Below are positions 27,547-35,174 of a stretch of DNA of 64,000 nt, one piece after another. The notes below the pieces were generated by a model, which saw only the letters and a list, made by a program, of their open reading frames with translations, did no database searches and had not been told where the DNA came from. The stretch covers positions 38,509 to 102,508 of the forward strand of contig NZ_JARNTV010000010.1 of the NCBI RefSeq assembly GCF_029433115.1. The letters are read 5' to 3'. Origin of the DNA: Sphingomonas sp. AOB5 (GTDB lineage Bacteria > Pseudomonadota > Alphaproteobacteria > Sphingomonadales > Sphingomonadaceae). The position numbers were made by a program, and so were the translations under genes. Positions within the stretch are counted from its first letter, which is position 1. Each line of letters opens with the position of its first letter.

Positions 27547-27620
27547 TGGAGCGGGTGAAGGGAATCGAACCCTCGTCGTAAGCTTGGGAAGCTTCTGCTC
27601 TGCCATTGAGCTACACCCGC
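27547..27620 (-). tRNA. tRNA-Gly (CCC anticodon)
   Basis: Read on the minus strand the 74-base gene begins GCGGGTGTAGCTCAAT and ends ACCCGCTCCA, with CCA encoded. The acceptor arms GCGGGT/ACCCGC pair, the T-arm GAGGGTTCGATTCCC is canonical, and the anticodon loop TTCCCAA gives CCC. It lies between the DUF3883 and DUF4386 genes, all three on the same strand. Confidence 0.95.
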
Positions 27621-27674
27621 TTGGCGCGTGACGGCCCAGTGGCACGGTCATGCCCGGCTGGTCAACAGTCCGGC

Positions 27675-28373
27675 TCAGTGCGCCACGGCTTCCCTCTCCC
27701 GTGCGCCCATCACCAGTAGCCACAAGCAGCTCCCGATCTCCCCCAGCGTCGCGGGCATCGACACGTAGCCGATGAACGGCAACTCGCTGTACCCGGGCAC
27801 CAGCAGCCTGCCGAAGAAAGCGATCAGATAGCCGAAGCATCCCGCCATCAGCAGCACGCCCAGCACACGCGGGATCGCCGCGGAGCGGACCACCAGCCAG
27901 CCGAACGGCAGCAGCCACAGGCCCCACAAGATCTTCGAGGCGAAGATCCCGTTCCAGTAATGCTCCAGCGCCACCATCACCTGAAGGTTCACGTCCGCGG
28001 CCGAAAGCCCGCGCAACGAAGCCTCCTCGCCCAGCAGCGACAATATATCGATCCGGTGGACCAGATTGCCGAACGACATCGGCACGCTCGCCACCGCCAG
28101 CGCGACCATCAGCGCCGCCGCGGTCCGCCCATACGGGGCCAGCAACCGGTACAGCGCCAGCGGCAGGATCAGGAACGCGGTGTAGCAAAGATAGCCCGCC
28201 GCGATGCCCAGCCGGAATAGCGTCTCGTGCTCGCGGATCGCAGCCACCACCGTCGCCGGATCGTCGCTCGCCTCGATCACCGACGGCACCCAGGCCAGGC
28301 TGAAGATGCCCGTCGCCACCACGATCAGATAGAGCAGACCCGCAATCCGCGCCGTCGCAGCGTTCGAAGCCAT
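27675..28373 (-). CDS. DUF4386 family integral membrane protein
   Basis: About 232 residues from the ATG at 28373 (MASNAATARIAGLLYL), preceded by GGAGG at good spacing; longer starts at 28376 and 28385 are possible. Six hydrophobic segments alternate with short loops, and the opening ARIAGLLYLIVVATGIFSLAWVPSVI is typical of DUF4386. Function is unknown. The gene follows the amidohydrolase by 60 bases in the same direction but has a candidate operator of its own. Confidence 0.82.
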   Translation of the reverse strand: MASNAATARIAGLLYLIVVATGIFSLAWVPSVIEASDDPATVVAAIREHETLFRLGIAAGYLCYTAFLILPLALYRLLAPYGRTAAALMVALAVASVPMSFGNLVHRIDILSLLGEEASLRGLSAADVNLQVMVALEHYWNGIFASKILWGLWLLPFGWLVVRSAAIPRVLGVLLMAGCFGYLIAFFGRLLVPGYSELPFIGYVSMPATLGEIGSCLWLLVMGAREREAVAH

Positions 28374-28411
28374 CATGCCCTCCATGCCTCAGCCGGAGGA
28401 TCATGGCATAT

Positions 28412-28433
28412 GTGTATTATTCAATCAATACAC
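28412..28433. promoter_or_regulatory. Inverted repeat upstream of the DUF4386 gene
   Basis: GTGTATT-N8-AATACAC is a perfect 7-base inverted repeat in an unusually AT-rich patch (28410-28433), 39 bases before the DUF4386 start and touching the stop codon of the amidohydrolase. Its size and form suit a dimeric repressor. No regulator gene is adjacent. Confidence 0.45.
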
Positions 28434-29713
28434 TAGCGGACGACCACCCCGCCCTTCATCACGAACGAGACCCGCTCCAGCACCCGGATATCGCTCAGCG
28501 GATCGCCCTTCACCGCGACCAGATCGGCATAGCGGCCCACCGCCACTGCGCCGACATCGCCTTCCCAGCGCAGCAGTTGCGCCGCCACTACCGTGGCCGA
28601 CTGGATCGCCTGCATCGGCGTCATGCCGTAACGGACCATGTAGGCGAACTGCATCGCATTCTGGCCATGCGGATAGACGCCGGCATCGGTGCCGTAGGCG
28701 ATCTTCACCCCGGCCTTCAGCGCCGCGGTGAAGCCGGTGCGCTGCAATTCGGTCGTCTCCAGATTCTTGCGCAGATATTCGGCGGGCCAGCCCTTCGCGC
28801 GGCCCTCCTTGTCGATGTAATCGCCGTTATAGATATCCATCACCAGCCACACGCCCTGCGACTTGGCCAGCGCGATCCCCTCGGCATCGATCAGCGAGGC
28901 ATGCTCGATCGATCGCACGCCGGACCGGATCGCAGCGATAATCGCCTTGGCGCCATGGGCGTGGGCGGTCGCATAGCCGCCATTCTCACGCGCTTCGGCC
29001 ACCGCCGCGCGCATCTCGGCTTCGGAAAGCTCCAGCCGCCCCGGCTCGCTGCCCATCGCCAGCACTGCGCCCGATGCGATCAGCTTGATCGAATCCACCC
29101 GCTTCTGGAACAGGAAGCGCACCCGCTCGCGGGCTTCTTCGGGGGACCGGATAACGCCCAGCCGCATGTCGAACGGGATTGGCACATCGGGCGCGAAGCC
29201 GGTGATGTCGCCGCCGCCACCCGGCACGGTGATATAGGCGCCGACCACATTCATCCGCGGTCCCGGAGTCCAGCCCATGTTGATCGCATCACGCAACGCC
29301 ACATCGGTCAGCCCGCGATAGCAGCCCACGTCATGCACCGTGGTGAAGCCCGCGCGCAGCGTCGCCTGCGCATTATAGACGCCGACCAGCGCTGCCTCGG
29401 CCTGCGTCTTCATCAGCACGCCGCCCATGTCGAAGCCCGCGAAATCGGCCAGATGCGTGTGCATGTCGATCAGGCCCGGCATCACCGTATAGCCCGACCA
29501 GTCCTCCACCGGCCCGTCGGTGGGTGCGCCGGTCCATGGCCCGATGCCCGCGATCCGCTCGCCATCGATGCGGATCAACTGGTCGGTCAGCACCCGTCCC
29601 GCGATCACGTCGATCAGCTTGCCCGCGCGGACATAGCGGATCTCCGCCGCCGCGGCCGGCATCGCCAGCGACAGGCAGACACAAAAGGCGATCCAGCGAA
29701 ACACTTCACGCAT
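28433..29713 (-). CDS. Secreted metal-dependent amidohydrolase (imidazolonepropionase/prolidase-like)
   Basis: About 426 residues from the ATG at 29713; 29719 is also possible but GGGGGA is better spaced for 29713. Signal peptide FRWIAFCVCLSLAMPAAAA. Family motifs in order: VMPGLIDMHTHLADF (HxH metal site), SIKLIASGAVLAMG (Lys bridge region), YATAHAHGAKAIIAAIRSGVRSIEHAS (two metal His) and KIAYGTDAGVYPHG (catalytic Asp). Relatives cleave dipeptides with C-terminal proline, Arg or Lys, or other cyclic amides. It diverges from an M20 peptidase across 57 bases, suggesting paired peptide breakdown. Confidence 0.88.
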   Translation of the reverse strand: MREVFRWIAFCVCLSLAMPAAAAEIRYVRAGKLIDVIAGRVLTDQLIRIDGERIAGIGPWTGAPTDGPVEDWSGYTVMPGLIDMHTHLADFAGFDMGGVLMKTQAEAALVGVYNAQATLRAGFTTVHDVGCYRGLTDVALRDAINMGWTPGPRMNVVGAYITVPGGGGDITGFAPDVPIPFDMRLGVIRSPEEARERVRFLFQKRVDSIKLIASGAVLAMGSEPGRLELSEAEMRAAVAEARENGGYATAHAHGAKAIIAAIRSGVRSIEHASLIDAEGIALAKSQGVWLVMDIYNGDYIDKEGRAKGWPAEYLRKNLETTELQRTGFTAALKAGVKIAYGTDAGVYPHGQNAMQFAYMVRYGMTPMQAIQSATVVAAQLLRWEGDVGAVAVGRYADLVAVKGDPLSDIRVLERVSFVMKGGVVVR

Positions 29714-29769
29714 TGCCATTCCCCCACGGCCTCGCCTAACTTTACGCTCGTTCAACAAGGAGACAAGGC

Positions 29770-31200
29770 ATGGCGCATCGCGGGTTCGGGGCTTTCCTCG
29801 CAGTGGCGCTCGCCACCGGCTTCGCAGGCGTCGCGCATGCGCAAAAGCCTGCCTACGAAGCGCCCATCCCGCCGGGCAAATATCCGCAGGCCGAGGCACA
29901 GGCGGTCGAGCTGCTGAAGCGCGGCATCGGCTTCCGCACCGTGATCGGCGAAGGCAACCAGACCTTCGAATATGCGACATATCTGAAGGGCGTGCTGGTC
30001 GAAGCCGGCTTCTCCGCGGATGACATCATCGTCGAACGCGTCGGCGACACCGCCTTCCTCGTCGCGCGTTACCGCGGCACGGCTAAGGACAATCTCAAGC
30101 CGATCTATATCTCCGGCCATATGGACGTGGTCGAGGCCAAGCCCGCCGATTGGGATCGCGATCCGTTCACTGCGGTGATCGAGAAGGGCTATATCTGGGG
30201 CCGCGGCGCCAGCGACATGAAGTACGACCTCTCGACGATGGTCGCCACGCTGATCCAGCTGCGCCGCGAAGGGTTCAAGCCGCGCCGCGACATCATCCTG
30301 CTCCTCTCGGGCGACGAGGAGACGACGATGAAGACCACCGCGATCCTCGCCGAGCGCTATCACGATGCCGAGCTGCTGCTGAACATCGATGGCGGCGGCG
30401 GCGAGCTGGACGAAGCCGGCAAGCCGGTCGTGTTCGGCGTGCAGGGCGCGGAAAAGACCTATGCCGATTTCGAGCTGACCTTCACCAATCCCGGCGGGCA
30501 CAGCTCGGCCCCGCGCAAGGCCAATGCGATCTATTCGCTCGCCCGCGCGCTCGACAAGATCGCCGCGTACGAATTCCCCGCCCAGATCAACGAGATCACC
30601 CGCGCCAGCCTGACCGCGGCGGCCGCCAATGCCGATCCGAAAATGGCCGAGGCGATGCGCCGCTACGTCGCCAATCCCGAAGACAAGGAAGCGGCGGCCG
30701 TGCTGCGCGCCGAACCCTCCTATATCGGCCAGACCGGCACCACCTGCGTCGCGACGATGATCACCGCGGGCCACGCCCCCAACGCCCTGCCCCAGCGCGC
30801 AGTGGCGACGGTCAATTGCCGCATCTTCCCGGGCGTCAAGGTCGCCGATGTGCAAGCAACGCTCACGCAGGTCGTCGGCGATCCCGAGATGAAGATCCAC
30901 GAGATCGACAGCGGCGCACTGGCCAGCGACGCCTCGCCGCTCCGCCCGGATCTGATGAAGCTGGTGACCAAGGCGGTCCATGTCCGCTTCCCCGGCGTGC
31001 CGATCGTCCCGGTCATGTCGGCAGGCGCGACGGACTCAATGCACTTCCGTGCACGCGGCGTGCCCAGCTATGGCATCAGCCCGATCTTCATGAAGAACAG
31101 CGACGCCTTCGCCCACGGCCTGAACGAACGCACCCCGCTGAGCGAGATCGCCCCGTCGATCGTGTTCTACCGGACGGTGCTGATGGAACTGGCGAAGTAG
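29770..31200 (+). CDS. Secreted M20/M25/M40 family metallopeptidase
   Basis: 476 residues with a signal peptide (about 1-25, FAGVAHAQ). Zinc-site motifs are in order: IYISGHMDVVEAKPADWDRDPF, WGRGASDMKYDLSTMVATLI, LLLSGDEETTMKT, and the late His in MSAGATDSMHFRARGVPSYG. The central dimerisation lid is present (GGHSSAPRKANAIYSLARAL). It should hydrolyse small peptides or amidated amino acids in the periplasm. AAGGAGA lies seven bases before the ATG. It is divergent from the amidohydrolase and ends at a family C repeat. Confidence 0.9.
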   Translation: MAHRGFGAFLAVALATGFAGVAHAQKPAYEAPIPPGKYPQAEAQAVELLKRGIGFRTVIGEGNQTFEYATYLKGVLVEAGFSADDIIVERVGDTAFLVARYRGTAKDNLKPIYISGHMDVVEAKPADWDRDPFTAVIEKGYIWGRGASDMKYDLSTMVATLIQLRREGFKPRRDIILLLSGDEETTMKTTAILAERYHDAELLLNIDGGGGELDEAGKPVVFGVQGAEKTYADFELTFTNPGGHSSAPRKANAIYSLARALDKIAAYEFPAQINEITRASLTAAAANADPKMAEAMRRYVANPEDKEAAAVLRAEPSYIGQTGTTCVATMITAGHAPNALPQRAVATVNCRIFPGVKVADVQATLTQVVGDPEMKIHEIDSGALASDASPLRPDLMKLVTKAVHVRFPGVPIVPVMSAGATDSMHFRARGVPSYGISPIFMKNSDAFAHGLNERTPLSEIAPSIVFYRTVLMELAK

Positions 31201-31222
31201 GGCGCTTAAACCCTCTTTCCTT

Positions 31223-31320
31223 CCCCAGCGAAGGCTGGGGCCCAGTTGCAGAGGTGGCAATAACGGAGGGCGAACCTCTCCAACTCCGACATCGCAACTG
31301 GACCCCAGCCTTCGCTGGGG
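31223..31320. repeat. Family C inverted repeat (CCCAGCGAAGGCTGGG type) between convergent genes
   Basis: Arms 31223-31249 and 31294-31320 are 27-base inverted copies with one mismatch. Each arm holds its own hairpin, CCCCAGC-GAAG-GCTGGGG. It lies between the M20 peptidase and the TetR gene, which converge, and can end both transcripts. Single copy in the window. Confidence 0.85.
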
Positions 31321-31328
31321 AGGTGCTG

Positions 31329-31928
31329 TTATGAGGGCGCGAGCACGCCCCCGATCCACTTCTCCGCAATCCCGCTGGCCTCTTCCGCGCTGAAGGTCCC
31401 CGGCGCCAGGCAAAGCTCCAGCCACAACCCGTCGACCAGCGCGGTGATCCCCACCGCGCCCAGCCGCACGTCGCCCGCGGGCATCCCGCATTCGGTCAGC
31501 AGCGCCTCCAGCCCCGCGCGATACCCGGCATAGATCTCGCCGTGCAGCCGCTCCATATCCGGCTTGGCCTTCACCAGACTCCAGAATGCGATCCAGGTCG
31601 CCAACAGCTTCGGATCGGCGATCGGTGCGCGGAAGCTGGCGGTGACATAGGCGATCAGCCGCGCCCGCGGATCCGCCCCGGCCGCTGCCACCGCCTCGGC
31701 CAGCGCTTCGTCCACCTGCGCATCGGTCCAGGCATAGGTCTCGGCGATCAGAGCATCGATGCCGTCGAAATAATGCCGCAACAGCCCCGGCGATACGCCA
31801 GCCTCGGCGCAGATCGTCCGCACCGAAGCCCCCGCCGCGCCACGCTCGGCCAGCACCCGCGCCGCCGCTTCGATCAGGCTCTGCCGGCGCGCATCGGGTT
31901 CGGCTCGGGTATAGCTTCGGGTGGCCAT
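31329..31928 (-). CDS. TetR-family repressor, BetI-like
   Basis: About 199 residues from the ATG at 31928 (MATRSYTRAEPDARRQSL); a GTG at 31937 is in frame. The N-terminal helix-turn-helix reads LIEAAARVLAERGAAGASVRTICAEAGVSPGLLRHYFDGIDALIAETY, very like BetI. The C-terminal ligand domain contains TWIAFWSLVKAKPDMERLHGEIYAGYRAGLEALL, also BetI-like. BetI proteins sense choline or related quaternary amines; the ligand here is not known. It diverges from the Rieske oxygenase and a palindromic site lies between them. Confidence 0.87.
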   Translation of the reverse strand: MATRSYTRAEPDARRQSLIEAAARVLAERGAAGASVRTICAEAGVSPGLLRHYFDGIDALIAETYAWTDAQVDEALAEAVAAAGADPRARLIAYVTASFRAPIADPKLLATWIAFWSLVKAKPDMERLHGEIYAGYRAGLEALLTECGMPAGDVRLGAVGITALVDGLWLELCLAPGTFSAEEASGIAEKWIGGVLAPS

Positions 31929-31973
31929 TACGGGCACCTTAGCCCCTCGCCTTGTCGAAGTCAGGCTTTTCCG

Positions 31974-31989
31974 TTATACGATCGTACAA
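31974..31989. promoter_or_regulatory. TetR-type operator between the repressor and Rieske genes
   Basis: TTATACGATCGTACAA is palindromic except for one pair, with a perfect TACGATCGTA core (31977-31986). It lies 45 bases from the TetR start and 18 bases before the Rieske start, suiting control of both. The 12-mer ACGATCGTACAA recurs at 38578-38589. Confidence 0.65.
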
Positions 31990-32007
31990 CAACCATAAGG
32001 ACCGCCG

Positions 32008-33186
32008 ATGGCGCACAGCTTCGCCGATGCCAGCACCGATCCGGACGACGGTCTCAGCCTGCCCGGCTGGCTCTATACCGACCCGGAATATTATCAGGTC
32101 GAGTTGGATCGCGTCATCCGCCCCTCATGGCAGATCGTCTGCCACCAAAGCGATATCGCCAATCCCGGCGACTATCACACGCTCGACTATATCGGCGAGA
32201 GCGTGATCGCGATCCGCCAGCAGGATGGATCGATCAAGGGCTTCACCAATGTCTGCCGCCACCGCGCGATGCGGCTGGTGGAAGGACCTGTCGGCTGCGC
32301 GAAGAAGCTCGTCTGCCCCTACCACGCCTGGACCTATGACGCCGACGGCCGCCTGACCGGGGTGCCGTCCAAGTCCGATTACGTTGGCCTCGACACCAGC
32401 AAGCACGGCCTCGCTCCCGTGGACATCGAGATCTGGCGCGGCTTCGTCTTCGTCCGGCTAGAGGATCGCGGCGGGCCTTCGGTCGCCGAGATGATGGCCC
32501 CCTATGACCATGAAGTCGCGCCCTACCGCTTCGAGGACATGCGCACGATCAGCCCGGTCCGCCTGCGCGAGCGCGACGTGAACTGGAAGAATGTCGGCGA
32601 CAATTATTCCGACGGCCTGCACATCCCGGTCGCGCATCCGGGGCTGACGCGCCTGTTCGGCAAGAGCTATGCGATCGAGGCCCAGCCCTGGGTCGACAAG
32701 ATGTCCGGCCTGCTCGCCGACAGCCCGCGCTCGAACTTCTGGGAGGGCGTCTATCAGAAGCACCTCCCCCGCGCGCCGCATTTGCCCGACGAGAACCAGC
32801 GGCTCTGGCTCTATTACAAGCTGTGGCCCAACCAGGCGTTCGACATCTATTCGGACCAGATCGACTTCATGCAATGGCTGCCGATCAGCCCCACCGAATG
32901 CGTGCTGCGCGAAATGGCTTTCGCGCTCCCCGATGACCGCCGCGAAATGAAGCTGGTCCGCTACGCCAACTGGCGGATCAACCGCATGGTCAATGCCGAG
33001 GACACCTGGCTGATCACCAATGTGCAAAAGGGCATGGCGAGCAAGAGCTACACCGTCGGCCCGCTCGGCCAGAGCGAAGTCTGCCTGCGCAGCTTCGCGC
33101 GCAAGATCCGCGGGCTGATCCCCGAGGCAAGGCAGCACACGCCGCCGCCTGCGGGATGGTCACGACGGCCGAGATCCGCCACCTGA
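32008..33186 (+). CDS. Rieske-type aromatic-ring-hydroxylating/N-demethylating oxygenase, alpha subunit
   Basis: 392 residues. N-terminal Rieske domain: CRHRAMRL then, 17 residues after the His, CPYHAWTYD, ligating the [2Fe-2S] cluster near residues 85-110. C-terminal catalytic domain: NVGDNYSDGLHIPVAHPG with the Asp-His-His iron ligands near residue 200. Relatives include glycine betaine, carnitine and proline-betaine demethylases as well as ring hydroxylases. A BetI-like repressor next door favours a quaternary amine, but this is inference. It needs a reductase; none is adjacent. AAGGA precedes the ATG. Confidence 0.85.
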   Translation: MAHSFADASTDPDDGLSLPGWLYTDPEYYQVELDRVIRPSWQIVCHQSDIANPGDYHTLDYIGESVIAIRQQDGSIKGFTNVCRHRAMRLVEGPVGCAKKLVCPYHAWTYDADGRLTGVPSKSDYVGLDTSKHGLAPVDIEIWRGFVFVRLEDRGGPSVAEMMAPYDHEVAPYRFEDMRTISPVRLRERDVNWKNVGDNYSDGLHIPVAHPGLTRLFGKSYAIEAQPWVDKMSGLLADSPRSNFWEGVYQKHLPRAPHLPDENQRLWLYYKLWPNQAFDIYSDQIDFMQWLPISPTECVLREMAFALPDDRREMKLVRYANWRINRMVNAEDTWLITNVQKGMASKSYTVGPLGQSEVCLRSFARKIRGLIPEARQHTPPPAGWSRRPRSAT

Positions 33187-33195
33187 ACCTACCCA

Positions 33196-33272
33196 CCGTT
33201 CGTGTCGAGCGAAGTCGAGACACGGTGACGGAGTACCGACCCAGGTTTCTCGACTTCGCTCGAAACGAACGG
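33196..33272. repeat. Inverted repeat pair, family B, second copy
   Basis: Arms of about 25 bases (from 33196, and to 33272) share the TCGAGCGAAGTCGAGA core with the copy at 8774-8845. It fills the gap between the Rieske gene and the flavoprotein gene, which read the same way, and its right arm ends eight bases before the latter's ATG. Confidence 0.85.
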
Positions 33273-33280
33273 ATGTGTTG

Positions 33281-34888
33281 ATGACCCAGACTTACGACGC
33301 ACTCATCATCGGCGGCGGGCATAACGGCCTCGTCTGCGCCTTCTATCTCGCCAAGGCCGGCCTGAAGGTCCGCGTACTCGAACGCCGCAATATCGTCGGC
33401 GGCGCCGCGGTGACCGAGGAATTCCACCCCGGCTTCCGCAACTCCACCGCCAGCTACACGGTCAGCCTGCTCCGTCCCAAGGTGATCAGGGACATGCGCC
33501 TGCACGAGCGCGGCTGGCGGATCATCGAGCGTACGATCAGCAACTTCTTCCCGCACGAGGGCGGCTATCTGAAGCTCGGCGGCGGCACCGCGCGCACCCA
33601 GGCCGAATTCGCCCGCTTCAGCCCGAAGGATGCCGAAACCTTCCCCAAGTACGAGGAAGCGCTCGAACGCGTCGCCGAGGTCCTGCGCGATCTCGCGCTC
33701 AAGACCCCGCCCAATGCCGGCAGCGGCGTCCGCGCCCTCCTCGCCGCCGCCTCGCAGGGCCGCCGCCTCGCCGGCATGGATATCGAGGCGCAGCGCGACG
33801 TGATGGACCTGTTCGTCAAGTCCGCCCGCGACTTCCTCGATAGCTGGTACGAGAATGAATATGTGAAGGCCGCGTTCGGCTTCGACGCGGTCGTCGGCAA
33901 CTATGCCAGCGTCGATACGCCCGGCAGCGCATACGTCCTGCTCCACCACGTCTTCGGCGAGATCAACGGCAAGAAGGGCATGTGGGGCCACTCGGTCGGC
34001 GGCATGGGCGCGATCACGCAATATATGGCCGAGGCCTGCACCGATATGGGCGTGGAGATCAGCCTCGAAGCCCCGGTCGCCAAGGTGCTGGTCGATGGCG
34101 GCAGGGTCGCCGGCGTGAAGCTGGAAAGCGGCGAAGAGATCGCGGCAAAGATCGTCGCGTCGAACGCCGGCCCCGCCCTGCTCTATCGCCAGTTGGTCGA
34201 CCGCAGCGACATGTCGCCCGAATTCGCCCGCCGCATGGATAACTTCAAGGCAGGCTCGGGCACGTTCCGCATGAACGTCGCCCTCTCCGAACTGCCCGAC
34301 TTCACCGTCCTCCCCGGCAAGGAAAAGGCCGAGCATCACACCGCGGGGATCATCATCTCACCCACCCTCGATTACATGGACAAGGCCTTCACCGACGCCA
34401 AGGCGTTCGGCTGGTCGAAGGAGCCGATCGTCGAGATGAAGCTGCCCACCAGCGTGGACGATACGCTGGCGCCCCCGGGCCAGCACATCGCCTCGCTATT
34501 CTGTCAGCAATTCGCACCCGTGCTTCCGGACGGTCGCTCATGGGACGACGAGAAGGACAAGGCCGCCGACCTGATCATCGACACGGTGACGAAGCACGCC
34601 CCCAATTTCCGCAAGTCGATCCTCGGTGTGCAGATCCACTCACCGCTCGATCTCGAACGCAAGTTCGGCCTGATCGGCGGCGACATCATGCACGGCCATA
34701 TGTCGCTCGATCAGCTCTGGGCCGCGCGGCCGGTACTGGGCCATGGCGACTATCGCGGACCGATCAAGGGCCTCTACATGTGCGGCGCAGGCACCCATCC
34801 GGGCGGCGGCGTCACCGGCGCGCCGGGGCATAATGCGGCGCATGAGATTTTGCGGGATCGTAGCGTGCTGGGCTGGCTGCTGGGGTAG
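33281..34888 (+). CDS. Phytoene-desaturase-like FAD/NAD(P) oxidoreductase (PYROXD2 type)
   Basis: 535 residues from the ATG at 33281 (MTQTYDALIIGGG). The N-terminal dinucleotide motif ALIIGGGHNGLVCAFYLAKAGLKVRVLERRNIVGGAAVTEE and the C-terminal FAD motif LYMCGAGTHPGGGVTGAPGHNAAHEIL define the CrtI/PYROXD2-like family. GHSVGGMGAITQYMAEAC lies in the middle. It is not next to carotenoid genes, so carotenoid desaturation is unlikely. Its place downstream of the Rieske gene suggests oxidation of the same substrate's product. The ATG follows directly on the repeat, without a strong ribosome-binding site. Confidence 0.85.
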   Translation: MTQTYDALIIGGGHNGLVCAFYLAKAGLKVRVLERRNIVGGAAVTEEFHPGFRNSTASYTVSLLRPKVIRDMRLHERGWRIIERTISNFFPHEGGYLKLGGGTARTQAEFARFSPKDAETFPKYEEALERVAEVLRDLALKTPPNAGSGVRALLAAASQGRRLAGMDIEAQRDVMDLFVKSARDFLDSWYENEYVKAAFGFDAVVGNYASVDTPGSAYVLLHHVFGEINGKKGMWGHSVGGMGAITQYMAEACTDMGVEISLEAPVAKVLVDGGRVAGVKLESGEEIAAKIVASNAGPALLYRQLVDRSDMSPEFARRMDNFKAGSGTFRMNVALSELPDFTVLPGKEKAEHHTAGIIISPTLDYMDKAFTDAKAFGWSKEPIVEMKLPTSVDDTLAPPGQHIASLFCQQFAPVLPDGRSWDDEKDKAADLIIDTVTKHAPNFRKSILGVQIHSPLDLERKFGLIGGDIMHGHMSLDQLWAARPVLGHGDYRGPIKGLYMCGAGTHPGGGVTGAPGHNAAHEILRDRSVLGWLLG

Positions 34889-34900
34889 GCCGCCCCGCCT

Positions 34901-35158
34901 CTACAGCGCCATCGTTGCGGCCTTCAGCACCAGCAGCCCGGCGACGATCAGCAACAGAAGTGCCCACCAGATCAGGTACCGCCGGAAGCGACGCGGATTC
35001 TCGTCTCGCATCACGGTTTCGGTGGGGAGGCCGCTTCTGCCTTTGCCAACGACCATCGATCCGTCGCGCAACGCCTGGACAAAGCCATAAGTGCCCGCCC
35101 CGAGCAGCCCCACAAACAGAAGCAGCATGAGATAATCGCCCTGCGCATCCGTCAGCAT
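34901..35158 (-). CDS. Small two-helix membrane protein, function unknown
   Basis: 85 residues from the ATG at 35158, after AAGGAGG. Two hydrophobic segments (about 9-28 and 60-82) flank a polar loop with FVQALRDGSMVVGKGRSG and a basic stretch RRFRRYLIWW. It starts 16 bases after the permease stop and ends 12 bases from the convergent flavoprotein gene. No family recognised. Confidence 0.75.
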   Translation of the reverse strand: MLTDAQGDYLMLLLFVGLLGAGTYGFVQALRDGSMVVGKGRSGLPTETVMRDENPRRFRRYLIWWALLLLIVAGLLVLKAATMAL

Positions 35159-35174
35159 CGCGACCTCCTTCGAT

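Noticed and set aside
27504..27675. Attachment site duplication at tRNA-Gly
   Set aside because: No second copy of the tRNA 3' end and no integrase were found within the surrounding sequence.
33281..34888. Carotenoid biosynthesis desaturase
   Set aside because: The protein has the CrtI-like fold, but no crtB, crtE or crtY gene is nearby, and its motifs fit the PYROXD2-like branch better.
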